Origin: Prochlorococcus sp. AG-409-J16
Lineage (GTDB): Bacteria; Cyanobacteriota; Cyanobacteriia; PCC-6307; Cyanobiaceae
Reading direction: 5' to 3'
Length of the DNA stretch: 64,000 nt
NCBI GenBank assembly: GCA_003215655.1
Contig: QCKB01000001.1
Coordinates: 372,001 to 436,000, forward strand
A program made the position numbers and the translations under genes. The notes under the pieces were generated by a model. That model searched no databases, was not told where the DNA came from, and saw only the letters and a program-made list of their open reading frames with translations. Every line of letters starts with the position of its first letter. The first letter of the stretch is position 1. Of this stretch, positions 39,677 through 49,944 are shown piece after piece.

Positions 39677-40348
39677 ATGAGATTATCTAAGTCACCAGAG
39701 ATAAAAATCTGTGGGATCACAAAATTAAATCAGGCTAAGGAAATCGCTCTTTTGAATGTGAAGGCGATAGGAGTAATAGGGGTTAAAGACTCAAAACGCT
39801 TCGTAAAAGATAAGCAAAGACGTGCGATCTTTTCAGAGCTATCTAATTACGCCAATAGTCTTAAAAGAGTCTGGGTGATAGCAGATCTAAATGACGAAGA
39901 AATTGATTTTGCCCTAACCGGACAAGGGCAGCCATCCGTAATCCAATTGCATGGGAATGAGTCTATTGAAAGAGTCAAATATCTTCGTCAGAACCATCCA
40001 AAGGTTGAATGGTGGAAGGCAATTCGTCTTAGATCTCCTAAAGATCTCCAATTGGCAAATGAATTTTCCACCCAGGCCGATGCATTACTCCTAGATTCCT
40101 GGAGGCCTGACAAATTAGGTGGAACTGGAAACAGAGTTCCATTGGAATGGCTAAAAGACTTTTCAATCAAACCGCCCTGGTGGCTAGCAGGCGGAATCTG
40201 TGCTGAATGGATTCCTGAAGTCTTAAGCGCAGTAAAACCTTGGGGAATAGATGCATCAAGCAAATTAGAAGTCTCACCAGGTGTCAAAGATCTAAATCAG
40301 GTCGAAGCACTTGTTAATGCAGTTCAAAAACAAGCGAACTATTTTTAA
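39677..40348 (+). CDS. trpF: Phosphoribosylanthranilate isomerase
   Basis: Third step of tryptophan synthesis. The 223-residue TIM barrel has the catalytic Cys in KICGITKLNQA, SVIQLHGNESIE (phosphate loop and general acid region), LLDSWRPDKLGGTG, and WWLAGGICAEWIPE. The ending GIDASSKLEVSPGVKDLNQVEALV is typical. trpA is at 5383-6222, so the pathway is dispersed. Divergent from the M50 protease with 79 bp between. Confidence 0.96.
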   Translation: MRLSKSPEIKICGITKLNQAKEIALLNVKAIGVIGVKDSKRFVKDKQRRAIFSELSNYANSLKRVWVIADLNDEEIDFALTGQGQPSVIQLHGNESIERVKYLRQNHPKVEWWKAIRLRSPKDLQLANEFSTQADALLLDSWRPDKLGGTGNRVPLEWLKDFSIKPPWWLAGGICAEWIPEVLSAVKPWGIDASSKLEVSPGVKDLNQVEALVNAVQKQANYF

Positions 40349-40518
40349 ATTTTTAATTAGATTATTTTCATCTTAGAAGTATATTTTTATAGATCATTAA
40401 ATCAACATGATATTGAATCAAAAGGAAAGTATTTATGCTCCTTAATTCTCTTGTTGTCTCACTAATTCAAAGAACTCTTGCTTTAAACTTGAATCATGTT
40501 GGAAGTCATGAATAGTAA

Positions 40519-41226
40519 TTAGAATCTGCCTTTCGCTGGCATAAGGGTCAAATCCTCAATCACTTGGGTTGAGGGTTGTTCGGCTAAATAGAGGAGGGCA
40601 GATGCTGCCTGTTCAAGAGTGAGCATGGAATTTCGATCAAAATCACTTTTAACATTTTCACTATCCCAAAGGGATGAATCAACTGCTCCAAGTGTGAGAG
40701 TACACGCTCTTATGCGATGGGGACGTTCCTCTTCCGCTAAACACTTAGTAAAGCTCGAGAGAGCAGCCTTAGTTGCGCAATAGCACCCCCATTGAGGGAA
40801 TGCATTAGTAGCTGCATGACTACTCACATTAATGACTAAACCACCTTTATCTCTCATAGAAGGTACAACTGCTGAGCAAACCTGAAAAACACTCGTCAAA
40901 TTAAGCTGCAACAATGCTTGCCAATCTTTTAAAGGCATCGAGATGAGATCACCTGTCCAGGCAGAGCCTGCATTATTTATAACTACCGAGGGCTTACTTC
41001 CCACCTGAAGTAGCTCATTAATGCCAAGAGAAATTAATTCAGGCTGTTCAAAATCTATAGCCTTATAAACAACACTTCTTCCTGTAACCGAAAGCTCCTT
41101 AGCCAGTTGACTTAAGGAACTTTCGGTTCTGGCGACCAAGAGAAGGTCCCATCCCGATTCAACAAACAACTTTGCAGCTGCTTTTCCTATTCCACGAGAT
41201 GCTCCTGTAATAAGTGCTGTAGGCAA
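40519..41226 (-). CDS. Short-chain dehydrogenase/reductase
   Basis: A 235-residue NADPH-type SDR with TGASRGIGKAAAKLF at residues 6-20, INNAGSAW (NNAG), and the catalytic Ser-Tyr-Lys set in INVSSHAA and YCATKAALSSF. It resembles FabG-like and sepiapterin-reductase-like oxidoreductases. The substrate is unknown. It is 24 bp downstream of accA on the same strand, in the order ado, aar, accA, SDR, so a lipid-related role is possible. Confidence 0.88.
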   Translation of the reverse strand: MPTALITGASRGIGKAAAKLFVESGWDLLLVARTESSLSQLAKELSVTGRSVVYKAIDFEQPELISLGINELLQVGSKPSVVINNAGSAWTGDLISMPLKDWQALLQLNLTSVFQVCSAVVPSMRDKGGLVINVSSHAATNAFPQWGCYCATKAALSSFTKCLAEEERPHRIRACTLTLGAVDSSLWDSENVKSDFDRNSMLTLEQAASALLYLAEQPSTQVIEDLTLMPAKGRF

Positions 41227-41250
41227 AAGACTTTGAAAATCCTAATAATT

Positions 41251-42240
41251 CTAAGAACCTATTCCAATTTCTGACGAGTTGGAATCAAGGACCCTTCCCA
41301 TTGATCTGAATTTCTTATAACGAGCCTCACGAAGTTGGTCTTCGGAGAGCCTCAATAATTGCCCCAAATGTCGTTCTAAAGCCTCCCTAAGGACTTCACC
41401 TGCCTTAAGAGGGGCCCAATTATTCCCCCCTGCGGGTTCAGGAAGAACCTCATCAACCACACCAAGACTTAAAAGATCTGGACCAGTGATCTTCAAAGCA
41501 GCAGCAGCTTCTGGTGCTTTGCCAGCATCTCTCCAAAGGATGGAGGCGCATGCTTCAGGGCTTGCAACTGTATAAACACTATGTTCAAACATTAAAAGGC
41601 GGTCCGCCACTCCAATGCCTAAAGCCCCACCTGACCCACCTTCACCAATGACAGTTGCAATAACGGGAACACGTAAACGGAACATTTCTCTCAAATTAAC
41701 TGCTATTGCCTCACCTTGACCTTGCTCTTCAGCTAAAAGGCCTGCATATGCTCCTGGAGTATCTATGAAAGTCAAAATAGGAAGATTAAATCTATCAGCG
41801 TGATTCATTAACCTAAGAGCCTTTCTGTATCCCCCTGGGGTTGCCATTCCAAAGTTTCTTGCCACATTCTCCTTTGTATCCCTTCCTTTTTGCTGACCGA
41901 TCAACATTACTGATCTCTCTCCAATAAGTCCGATACCTCCTATAAGGGCCTGGTCATCATTCCCATTGCGATCTCCATGTAATTCAATCCACTCTTCGCA
42001 AAACATCTGTATGAAATCAAGAGTGCTAGGTCTATGAGGGTGCCGAGCGACCTGAATCTTTTGAGCAGGAGTAAGTGCCTGGAATATCTCTTCTCGTCTA
42101 CGTGCTGCAAGAGTTTCCAATTGAAGCAGTTGTTGACTGACATCAACTTCTGAATCTCTAGCGAGCTCTCGTATTTGCTCAATTTGCTTCTCAAGCTCAA
42201 CTAGAGGCTTTTCAAAATCAAGTAAGTATTTTCTGGCCAT
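41251..42240 (-). CDS. accA: Acetyl-CoA carboxylase carboxyltransferase subunit alpha
   Basis: AccA with AccD transfers the carboxyl group from biotin to acetyl-CoA, the committed step of fatty-acid synthesis. Motifs: the helical start [82 protein letters not shown]. The 329-residue length is normal. It lies 20 bp after aar, an adjacency found across cyanobacteria. Confidence 0.97.
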   Translation of the reverse strand: MARKYLLDFEKPLVELEKQIEQIRELARDSEVDVSQQLLQLETLAARRREEIFQALTPAQKIQVARHPHRPSTLDFIQMFCEEWIELHGDRNGNDDQALIGGIGLIGERSVMLIGQQKGRDTKENVARNFGMATPGGYRKALRLMNHADRFNLPILTFIDTPGAYAGLLAEEQGQGEAIAVNLREMFRLRVPVIATVIGEGGSGGALGIGVADRLLMFEHSVYTVASPEACASILWRDAGKAPEAAAALKITGPDLLSLGVVDEVLPEPAGGNNWAPLKAGEVLREALERHLGQLLRLSEDQLREARYKKFRSMGRVLDSNSSEIGIGS

Positions 42241-42260
42241 AACAAATAAAAGAAGCTTGA

Positions 42261-43301
42261 TCAGGCGATTGCCGCCTGGTAATGGGATTGAAGATTCAAA
42301 GTGGAAAAACCATGCCTTATAGAAGCTTCACCAATGAAATCCATTTTTTCAAGGGTGATGTTATTTCGTCCCCAGCTGAAATTTGTATGGCAATTCTCAA
42401 ATTCCAAAAGCATTGCTTCAGCAAAGCAAGCAAACATCTGCCGCTGTGGCTTTTCCATCTCAGCAAGCTCCATCATGCTCCAACCGATATCACTACAAAA
42501 TTCAACTATCCCCCCTTTAAGAACATGTACACCAGTCCCAGCAAGCTTCGAATCAAGATTCTTTGGATAGCCACCATCAATCATTAGGCAAGGCGATCGA
42601 AGTTTGGTTTTATCAATCTCCAATGTTCTAGGCATACTCGCGACCCAAACGACAATATCCGCCTCAGGCAAAGCTTCTGAAAGGGACAAGATCTTTCCGC
42701 CTCCTAGTTGTTCCTGAAGATCCAACAGAGGTTTTTGCTGCCTTGCAACTAAAAACAATTCCGCCACACCTGTTCTATTCGAAAGCCATCTACAAACAGC
42801 GCTACCTATATCGCCAGATGCGCCAACAACAGCCACTCGAGCTTTTTTAAGATCAATTCCTAATGCAGGGGCATTGAGTTCCAACTGTCTGCATATAACC
42901 CATGCTGTATGTGTATTTCCAGTTGTAAACCTTTCCCATTCAAGAATGGTATTACGAACATGTTGATGCTGAAGCAAATTGAAATTCTCAAAGATGATCG
43001 AGGTGAAGCCACCCAAAGCAGTGATATTTATGCCTTTCTTCTGAGCTAACTCCATTGCATTAAGGACTTTTCGACGAGCAGTCTTAAACCGGCTCAACAT
43101 CTCTGGGACAAAACAAGAGTCGATATATGCCCCTTGAATGGTCTTTCCAGCTGGGCTTACTACCTCAACATGCTCTACAAGCTGAGGGGGTGCACTACAC
43201 CAAACATCCAAATCACCCTCAGCTATATGGTCATACCCAAGCTCCATTGCCTTGCGCTTAGCATCCTCGAAGCTGGTGGAGTGTCCTATAAGACCAAACA
43301 T
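42261..43301 (-). CDS. aar: Long-chain acyl-[ACP] reductase
   Basis: AAR reduces fatty acyl-ACP to fatty aldehyde, which aldehyde-deformylating oxygenase turns into alkane. The 346-residue enzyme opens [24 protein letters not shown], has the Rossmann motif [16 protein letters not shown] at about residues 160-175, and [18 protein letters not shown] near the C terminus. ado is 156 bp upstream on the same strand and accA is just downstream, so the hydrocarbon pair is complete. Confidence 0.96.
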   Translation of the reverse strand: MFGLIGHSTSFEDAKRKAMELGYDHIAEGDLDVWCSAPPQLVEHVEVVSPAGKTIQGAYIDSCFVPEMLSRFKTARRKVLNAMELAQKKGINITALGGFTSIIFENFNLLQHQHVRNTILEWERFTTGNTHTAWVICRQLELNAPALGIDLKKARVAVVGASGDIGSAVCRWLSNRTGVAELFLVARQQKPLLDLQEQLGGGKILSLSEALPEADIVVWVASMPRTLEIDKTKLRSPCLMIDGGYPKNLDSKLAGTGVHVLKGGIVEFCSDIGWSMMELAEMEKPQRQMFACFAEAMLLEFENCHTNFSWGRNNITLEKMDFIGEASIRHGFSTLNLQSHYQAAIA

Positions 43302-43457
43302 TTCCTACCAAAAAACAGAGGAATAGCTAACGCGAAGCCCTAGACAAGGAGATTAAACCATCACGTGTTTTATGTCGTTGAATTAGGGGTTTAAAAGTTT
43401 CTTTAGAGAAAACCATATTAGTAACCACTAAGGAGGTAAAACCCCAATCAAAACAAC

Positions 43458-44186
43458 TTAAACAACTGCTGCGAGAGCCATTCTTGCTATCTCGCGATTA
43501 TCAAGGCCAATTTCAGTAAGAGAGTCTTGATAAGCAATCATAAATTCCTCCATCAATTCTTCCTTATCCATATGTAATTCTGAAGCGTCCTCGGCAACCT
43601 GATCAAGCATTGAGCGAATAAGAGGCAGATTCGCCTTATTAGCCTCCATTAATTCTTGCTTACAGGTTGCAAGATTTGCTTTAAGCCACTCCTGTCCATA
43701 GTTGAGATGCAGATACTCATCCTGAACAACACCCTCGGTGATCTTCTTAGCGAATGGGTCTGCTACACGGATATAAACATGGTAGGCAGAAATAGCAAAT
43801 GCCTCGATCAGAATTGCTTGAATTAAAAAGCAAGTAGTCAGCTTTTTCTCTGAAAAAGCCTTCTGAAAGTTCCCATGAAGTGGAGAGAAAAACTCTTTAG
43901 CGAAAGGAAGATCTGCTTCAACCCCTAAGTTTTTCCCACATGCTGTAAATCCTCGCATGTGTTTTAACTCCATTCGAGCAAGCTTATTGAGCTCTTCAGC
44001 CTCATCTGGGAGCATCTTGGCAATAGAAACGTAGTTGGAATAGGCCTCTTGCTCACCCTCTATGACAATCGCATTGATCCTGCTATAAGCGTCTTTATAA
44101 GCTTCAGCAGTAAAGTCAGGTGTCCCTTCCAAGGGTTTATCTTCCACCTCCAACGTCGGTGATACAAGTGATTGAAGAGCAGGCAT
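43458..44186 (-). CDS. ado: Aldehyde deformylating oxygenase
   Basis: This ferritin-like di-iron enzyme converts fatty aldehydes to alkanes and formate. From the Met at 44186 it has 242 residues. The iron ligands fall at Glu45 (IEGEQEA), Glu73/His76 (MELKHM), Glu128 (ILIEAFAIS) and Glu157/His160 (QDEYLH), with the same spacing as the Synechococcus elongatus enzyme. The in-frame start at 44228 adds 14 residues not usual for the family. The product is probably pentadecane or heptadecane. Confidence 0.97.
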   Translation of the reverse strand: MPALQSLVSPTLEVEDKPLEGTPDFTAEAYKDAYSRINAIVIEGEQEAYSNYVSIAKMLPDEAEELNKLARMELKHMRGFTACGKNLGVEADLPFAKEFFSPLHGNFQKAFSEKKLTTCFLIQAILIEAFAISAYHVYIRVADPFAKKITEGVVQDEYLHLNYGQEWLKANLATCKQELMEANKANLPLIRSMLDQVAEDASELHMDKEELMEEFMIAYQDSLTEIGLDNREIARMALAAVV

Positions 44187-44278
44187 GAACCTTCTTAAGA
44201 AATAAGCAGTGCCGTCGACTTTAACCACGTATGGCCTAAATAGTTCAATTCTTAGTTGTAACTACTTAATTAATCTAA

Positions 44279-45091
44279 TTAATTTCGATCAATAGGCGGC
44301 CAATTGCTGGCCATCAGAACCGTCAAACGATCCACCCAATGATCAACTAAAGCACTTTCGAGCGTTTCTCCTAGCGCAAGATTTGACTCCCGACTATCTC
44401 CAATAACCCCAGTCTCACTAAGATCTGAAGTAAGCCATGCACATGGAGCAGGCCCTTCAAGGCTCCATCCCTTAGGTGGAGTTGCAGAATTGTCGTGGCC
44501 AGTATGCCTACCATCACAAGGCCTATCAGGCCCTACTAACCCAGGTTCAAGAGAAAGCATCAGACTTGTCTCTGCTAACCCTGCATGAAGACCTTGATCT
44601 GCCTCAATTGAAGGAATTAAGTTATTTAGAGCTTCAACACCACTCCAGAGGAAACAAGGCAAAACAGCCATTGAGGGGGACTGCAAACGAAGTTGCCTTG
44701 CCGCAGCTTGCAACAAACCGATCTGACCTCCATGGGCGTTAAAGAAAATCAATCTTCTAAGGCCTGTTTTCGCGAGGCGACTTCCGACTTCCATAACTAA
44801 CTGAAGCATCAACGGAGCCGAGAGGGAAATCGTTCCTGGAAAAGATTCGTGCTCAGGAGAAAACCCCAAAGGCTGAGATGGAAGCATCCAAATAGGAACT
44901 TCTGAAGGCAGTCTCGCGAGGACTGAAGTCAATATTCTCTCTGCGAAGAGGCTATCTGTAGCAAGTGGAAGATGGGGGCCATGTTGCTCACAAGCTCCAA
45001 AAGGCCAAACCAATGTTGCCCCTTCTCTAGCCAAAGAATCTTCAGCCTTAGGCCAACTTAAATAATCAAATCGTCTTGAATTAGCAGACAT
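44279..45091 (-). CDS. Creatininase family protein
   Basis: A 270-residue metal-dependent amidohydrolase-like enzyme. The metal ligands are in VWPFGACEQHGPHLPLATDS (Glu, His, Asp) and FFNAHGGQIGLLQ, and the later Glu is in HAGLAETSLML. The family includes creatininase, the riboflavin/F420-pathway ArfB amidohydrolase and MftE peptidase. Which reaction this one performs is not visible. It ends 50 bp from the ado start region and is divergent from the S1-domain gene. Confidence 0.9.
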   Translation of the reverse strand: MSANSRRFDYLSWPKAEDSLAREGATLVWPFGACEQHGPHLPLATDSLFAERILTSVLARLPSEVPIWMLPSQPLGFSPEHESFPGTISLSAPLMLQLVMEVGSRLAKTGLRRLIFFNAHGGQIGLLQAAARQLRLQSPSMAVLPCFLWSGVEALNNLIPSIEADQGLHAGLAETSLMLSLEPGLVGPDRPCDGRHTGHDNSATPPKGWSLEGPAPCAWLTSDLSETGVIGDSRESNLALGETLESALVDHWVDRLTVLMASNWPPIDRN

Positions 45092-45161
45092 AACTTCTCA
45101 TCTACATAAAGAATCACTCCTTGCCTGTCAGAATGGCCCATCGATGACCCCAAGGCTCCCC

Positions 45162-46466
45162 ATGGCTGGATCAGGCAGTCCGCAGCCGAAGAAACCAAAT
45201 CCACCTAAACCTGCCGCAGAAGCTCCGAAAAAGCCACTGCAGGTATTACACATCAGCCGTCGTGAGACGCAAAAGGTTGATGAAAAGACTTCGGCAATAG
45301 CTTCTTCAGAAGTAACCAATGCAAATATTCCGAATGCAGAAGTTAACAAAAGCTCAGGCACAAATAATGAAGGATTAAAGGGTTCTCCTAAGTCCAATGC
45401 TTCAAACAAAATATTTGAAAAGCTGTCAGAAAGAACCGACTTAGACGAAAAAGGAATTGAAGGCCTAACAATGGCTGATCTAATCGGCCCTTCAGATCAA
45501 AACAATAATTACCGTTCAAGCCCAGTTAAGAAATCTTTTAGAGATCAAGACCAAGAATTCATTTCAAGAAGCGTAGATGACTTCGACTTTGACGAAGATG
45601 CATTTCTTGCTGCACTTGATGAGAATGAGCCAATAGGCAATACAGGTGAAATTGCAAAAGGCAAAGTTATTGCTGCCGAAAGCGATGGTGTTTATGTGGA
45701 CATCGGTGGCAAGGCTCCAGGCTTTATGCCAAAAAGCGAGTGTGGACTTGGGGTTATAACAAATATCAAGGAGCGTTTCCCAACAGGTCTAGAAGTAGAA
45801 GTACTAGTAACTAGAGAACAAAATGCAGATGGAATGGTCACTATCAGCTGCAGGGCCCTAGCACTAAGAAAAAGCTGGGACAAAGTTACAGAACTAGCAA
45901 AAGAGGGGAAAGTAGTCCAAATAAAAATCAACGGTTTTAATAGAGGTGGTGTCACATGTGACCTAGAAGGTCTTCGAGGATTTATTCCTAGATCTCAGCT
46001 TCAGGATGGTTCGGATCACGAGTCGCAGGTTGGGAAAACAATTGGGGTTGCTTTCCTTGAGGTAAACCCAGATACAAGAAAATTAGTTTTATCAGAGAAG
46101 AAAGCTGCAATAGCAGTTCGATTTGCAGAACTTGAAGTAGGCCAACTTGTAGAAGGCCAAGTTGCGGCTATAAAACCTTATGGATACTTCATTGATTTAG
46201 GAGGAGTAAGTGGTCTTCTCCACCAATCAGTAGTTACAGGAGGAAGCTTGCGATCGCTAAAAGAAGTATTTGTTCAAGGAGATCTTGTTAAAGCACTTAT
46301 TACAGAGTTAGACCCTGGGCGAGGTCGGATTGGCCTAAATACAGCGCTACTTGAATCTCAGCCCGGTGAACTCTTGGTTGAAAAAGAAACTGTTATGGCA
46401 GAAGCAGCTGAAAGGGCCCAGAAAGCTCGAAACACCTTAAAGAGAGAGGAAGAGAAACAAGAATGA
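45162..46466 (+). CDS. S1 RNA-binding domain protein (ribosomal protein S1-like)
   Basis: Three S1 domains occupy about residues 160-400: KGKVIAAESDGVYVDIGGKAPGFMP, then VVQIKINGFNRGGVTCDLEGLRGFIPRSQL, then VEGQVAAIKPYGYFIDLGGVSGLLH. They are preceded by some 150 residues of Pro/Lys/Ser-rich, probably disordered sequence and an acidic DDFDFDEDAFLA segment. Such proteins bind mRNA for translation or turnover. The ATG at 45162 has AAGG six bases upstream; an earlier ATG at 45144 has no such site. Its stop overlaps the ATG of the Tab2 gene (ATGA). Confidence 0.9.
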   Translation: MAGSGSPQPKKPNPPKPAAEAPKKPLQVLHISRRETQKVDEKTSAIASSEVTNANIPNAEVNKSSGTNNEGLKGSPKSNASNKIFEKLSERTDLDEKGIEGLTMADLIGPSDQNNNYRSSPVKKSFRDQDQEFISRSVDDFDFDEDAFLAALDENEPIGNTGEIAKGKVIAAESDGVYVDIGGKAPGFMPKSECGLGVITNIKERFPTGLEVEVLVTREQNADGMVTISCRALALRKSWDKVTELAKEGKVVQIKINGFNRGGVTCDLEGLRGFIPRSQLQDGSDHESQVGKTIGVAFLEVNPDTRKLVLSEKKAAIAVRFAELEVGQLVEGQVAAIKPYGYFIDLGGVSGLLHQSVVTGGSLRSLKEVFVQGDLVKALITELDPGRGRIGLNTALLESQPGELLVEKETVMAEAAERAQKARNTLKREEEKQE

Positions 46467-47362
46467 TGCCGATCAATCCTGATAGCAATCAACCAATCCA
46501 GAAAAAAGCTGACTGGGAACTGGACTTCTATTCAAGGCCAATCATTGAGCCAAATGGCAAAAAGCGGTGGGAATTGCTCATTAGTAGTACTCCTGAAGCA
46601 GCAGGACCTGATCCCTTTCGATGGGAAAAACGTTGCCCTGCAGAAGAAGTGAATTCTATCTGGCTATCAAATGCACTCACAGAGGCCTTAAGTGAAGCTT
46701 CCAATCAAGGCTGGGCCCCTCCCTCAAAACTCCGCTGCTGGAGGTCAGCAATGCGAACGATGGTAAAGAAGGCAGCCTCCCAATTGGGATTAGAAGTCGT
46801 AGCAAGTCGTCGAACCTATGCACTCTTCGAATGGCTTGCTGAACGTGAAACCGATATATATCCAAAAGAAGAGGGCTATATGTCAGGCCCACTGGCCCCT
46901 GGACCAACTCCGATTTTAAATCAGCCTACCCCTCTTCCCGAAGCAATCAGGGGTGATGCTTGGACAATTGCTTCCATACCACTAGGGGTGATGCGCGATG
47001 CACAAGATTGGCCTATTGAGTTCAGTGGTCTGTTGCCAATAGGGGCTTTCGAAGACGAAAGCATTGCAATACCTGGGTTGCGACTTTTTAGTAAAACACG
47101 TTCGTTCGCTCTAGCAGGATGGCTTGGAAGCCTAGAGCCCGTGCGTTTAGTGATAGAAGGTAATCAACTGCTTTTAGAAGCAGGCGAAGATGACCGATGG
47201 CTGGTCACTGATATGAATTCTGAAGCAGCGAAATCGACAAGCGTAAATCTTTTAAATTCCAAAAAGAGTGCTGGAGGTCTGCAATTCATTTCTGTACAGG
47301 CAACTCCAGAAGAACAGAAATTCTCAGGTTTCTGGATGCTCCGTGACCTAAATGTCTTCTAG
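46463..47362 (+). CDS. Tab2/Atab2 family RNA-binding protein
   Basis: The 299-residue protein opens WELDFYSRPIIEPNGKKRWELLI and has PPSKLRCWRSAMRTMVKKA followed by SRRTYALFEWLAERE and a middle acidic Pro-rich loop, which fit the DUF1092/Tab2 family. In algae and plants Tab2/ATAB2 binds the psaB mRNA leader and is needed for photosystem I translation. The cyanobacterial role is not settled. The gene is translationally coupled to the S1-domain gene, which suggests a joint mRNA role. Confidence 0.88.
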   Translation: MMPINPDSNQPIQKKADWELDFYSRPIIEPNGKKRWELLISSTPEAAGPDPFRWEKRCPAEEVNSIWLSNALTEALSEASNQGWAPPSKLRCWRSAMRTMVKKAASQLGLEVVASRRTYALFEWLAERETDIYPKEEGYMSGPLAPGPTPILNQPTPLPEAIRGDAWTIASIPLGVMRDAQDWPIEFSGLLPIGAFEDESIAIPGLRLFSKTRSFALAGWLGSLEPVRLVIEGNQLLLEAGEDDRWLVTDMNSEAAKSTSVNLLNSKKSAGGLQFISVQATPEEQKFSGFWMLRDLNVF

Positions 47363-47374
47363 AAAAATATATTT

Positions 47375-48223
47375 TTGGAAGCCTTGAAAACAAAAGATTA
47401 CTCTCCAGAAATACCTACTTGTTTAAATATACTCACTTCCAAAAGTTCAAGGGAGTGGGAATTAATCCGCAAAGCAGAAGGTTTCTATCTGGAATCCAAA
47501 GTTCTTAAGAAAAATGGATTTAAGAATGGGTTCTTCACTCGACATTGGAAGGGGCAATTGCCAACCGAATTAGTAAAACAGCTAAGCAAAAATGCAAGTA
47601 CCCATTTATTAAAGCAAGTTCATGGAAAAAAAATAATTAAAGCATTGAATTCTTGTGAGAATAATCCACAAGAAGCTGATGGACTAATTAGCAATCATTC
47701 CGAACAAAGTCTATGGGTAGCAACAGCAGACTGTGTACCGGTTCTTATTGGTGACGCCCAGCGAGGAACTGCTGCGGCTTGTCACATTGGATGGCGAGGT
47801 GTGGCACTAGAAGCAATTAAGGAAATGCTAAAAAAACTAATCCATGAAGGGTCAAATCCTGAAAATCTCATTTTCACATTAGGGCCATCTATTAGCGGCT
47901 ATAAATATGAAGTAGAGAAAGAGGTGGCTCTATTAATTAAAGGTGAAAAAAAATTAAATAATCTACCAGAAGAAAGAATTTTTAACGGCAATAAATTATC
48001 TCAGAGTATTTTCGAAATAAATAGTGAACCCAACAAATTTTACGCAGATCTGCGATCTGAAATATCCAATCAGTTAATAAAATTAGGATTAAACAAGGGA
48101 CAAATCATTATATGTCCAGTTTGTACATTTTCGGAGCCTGATTACTTTTACTCCCGCAGAAGGGACAAATTCAAAGCAGTGCAATGGAGCGGAATAGTTT
48201 CTAAAGCTAAAAGTGTCTTATAA
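47375..48223 (+). CDS. pgeF: Purine nucleoside phosphorylase-type multicopper-like protein PgeF (YfiH)
   Basis: This protein of the YfiH/laccase-domain family has 282 residues. The zinc ligands are in LLKQVHGKKI, TADCVPVLIGD and CHIGWRGVALEA, and the end carries CPVCTFSEPDYFYSRRRDK. Family members show purine nucleoside phosphorylase/adenosine deaminase activity and edit peptidoglycan precursors. The start is a TTG at 47375, 13 bp after the Tab2 stop. It overlaps the convergent FAD enzyme gene by 6 bp. Confidence 0.9.
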   Translation: MEALKTKDYSPEIPTCLNILTSKSSREWELIRKAEGFYLESKVLKKNGFKNGFFTRHWKGQLPTELVKQLSKNASTHLLKQVHGKKIIKALNSCENNPQEADGLISNHSEQSLWVATADCVPVLIGDAQRGTAAACHIGWRGVALEAIKEMLKKLIHEGSNPENLIFTLGPSISGYKYEVEKEVALLIKGEKKLNNLPEERIFNGNKLSQSIFEINSEPNKFYADLRSEISNQLIKLGLNKGQIIICPVCTFSEPDYFYSRRRDKFKAVQWSGIVSKAKSVL

Positions 48224-49876
48224 AATCGTTCTGGCAATTGCCTCAGCAGCTTTAATCCCATCAATTCCTGCAGAAAGAATTCCGCCTGCATACCCTGCTC
48301 CTTCTCCAGCAGGAATAAGCCCAATTGTATTTACAGATTCCAAGAAAGTATCTCTTAAAATTCTTACTGGAGAAGATGTTCGCGTCTCCACTCCTGTAAT
48401 CAATGCATCAGGGTTTATATAACCTGGCAACCTTAAATCAAAAGCATGCAAAGCCTCTCTAATAGCCTCTACAGCTACATCAGGCAATGCTTTACTAAGG
48501 TCAGCAAGTTTTACTCCAGGCAAATAGGAAGGAGCGACCTCACCCAAAGACAAAGACGGCCTCTGTTCAAGGAAGTCTTGAAGCCGTTGTACAGGTGCAC
48601 AATAATCACCTCCGCCCATTGTAAAAGCCCTACTTTCAAGATCTCTTTGAAAGGCGATGCCCGCAAGAGGGTCTCCTTCCCAACGCTGAAAGCAGGCCAT
48701 ATCCGTTGGTTCCATGTTCACAACAAGGGCACTATTAGCATTCCGCTCATTTCTTGAATGCTGACTCATTCCATTTGTAACCACACATCCTTTTTCAGAG
48801 GTGGAGCCAACTACAAATCCTCCTGGACACATACAAAAGCTATAAACAGAACGGCCATTGCTTGCATGATGAACAAGTTTGTACTCTGCATGGCCTAATT
48901 GAGGATGACCAGCCATTGCGCCCCAGCGAGCCTTATCAATAAAACTCTGAGGATGCTCTATTCGCAAACCAACAGCAAATGGCTTTGCCTCAAGTTTTAC
49001 CCCAGCCATTTCAAGCATATTGAAACTATCCCTAGCAGAATGTCCCAAAGCCAAAACCACCCTTCGAGTATCAACAACACTTCCATCAGAGAGCTTGATC
49101 CCTACGACCTCAAAAGGCTTACTCCGCCCTTGCTCCCCAGAATTTGACTCGAGAAGCAATTCATCCATACGTGTCTGAAATCTGATCTCACCACCAAGAG
49201 CTTCAATTCGAGCCCTTAAACCTCTAACCACAGTTGCCAACTTAAACGTCCCTATATGGGGCCTGTGCTTAGTAAGAATCTCTTTATTTGCCCCACTTAA
49301 AACAAGCTCCTCAAGTACCTTTCGTCCATAGTGCATAGGATCGCTGACTTGGCTATAAAGCTTTCCATCAGAGAAAGTGCCAGCACCACCTTCACCAAAT
49401 TGGACATTAGATTCAGGATTAAGATCTCTAATTTTCCTCCAAAATCCAAAGGTTTCAATAGTGCGCTCCTTAACATCTTGCCCCCGTTCTATTAATAGAG
49501 GGCGAAACCCCATCTGCGCCAAAAGAAGTGTTGCAAAATATCCACAAGGTCCTGCGCCAACGATTACTGGCCTGCCATGAGACTCAATCGAAAAATCCTT
49601 TGGAGCCTTAAAATTGCATTTATAACTTGTATCAGGAGTTTTCCTAACTTTTTTGTTTTTAGAATGCCTCTTAAGTAAAGACTGCTCGTCATTCACTAAG
49701 ACATCTAAGCTATAAACGAAGTGAATATTATCTTTTTTTCTTGCATCAATACTACGCTTAACTAAAACATGACTAATTAAACGAGAAGACTTGATTTGCA
49801 AAAGCTTCAAAACTTCTTCTAATAAATCCTCCTTAGAATGGTCAATCGGTAGTTTTAATCCAATCAAGCGCAACAT
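48218..49876 (-). CDS. FAD-dependent oxidoreductase (YhiN/DUF-type NAD(FAD)-utilising dehydrogenase)
   Basis: A 552-residue flavoprotein. Residues 1-90 form a small N-terminal domain with VLVKRSIDARKKDNIHFVYS. The FAD-binding motif is VIVGAGPCGYFATLLLAQMG at about residue 105, followed by ERGQDVKER and NVQFGEGGAGTFSDGKLY. VVLALGHSARDSF and GLIPAGEGAGYAGGI complete the fold. The family is widespread, with no assigned substrate. It converges on pgeF. Confidence 0.88.
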   Translation of the reverse strand: MLRLIGLKLPIDHSKEDLLEEVLKLLQIKSSRLISHVLVKRSIDARKKDNIHFVYSLDVLVNDEQSLLKRHSKNKKVRKTPDTSYKCNFKAPKDFSIESHGRPVIVGAGPCGYFATLLLAQMGFRPLLIERGQDVKERTIETFGFWRKIRDLNPESNVQFGEGGAGTFSDGKLYSQVSDPMHYGRKVLEELVLSGANKEILTKHRPHIGTFKLATVVRGLRARIEALGGEIRFQTRMDELLLESNSGEQGRSKPFEVVGIKLSDGSVVDTRRVVLALGHSARDSFNMLEMAGVKLEAKPFAVGLRIEHPQSFIDKARWGAMAGHPQLGHAEYKLVHHASNGRSVYSFCMCPGGFVVGSTSEKGCVVTNGMSQHSRNERNANSALVVNMEPTDMACFQRWEGDPLAGIAFQRDLESRAFTMGGGDYCAPVQRLQDFLEQRPSLSLGEVAPSYLPGVKLADLSKALPDVAVEAIREALHAFDLRLPGYINPDALITGVETRTSSPVRILRDTFLESVNTIGLIPAGEGAGYAGGILSAGIDGIKAAEAIARTIL

Positions 49877-49944
49877 ATTAATATCTTAATAATATGGAAA
49901 TTAACTCAATAAATTATTACGACCCTATTGTCTCTCATAATGCT

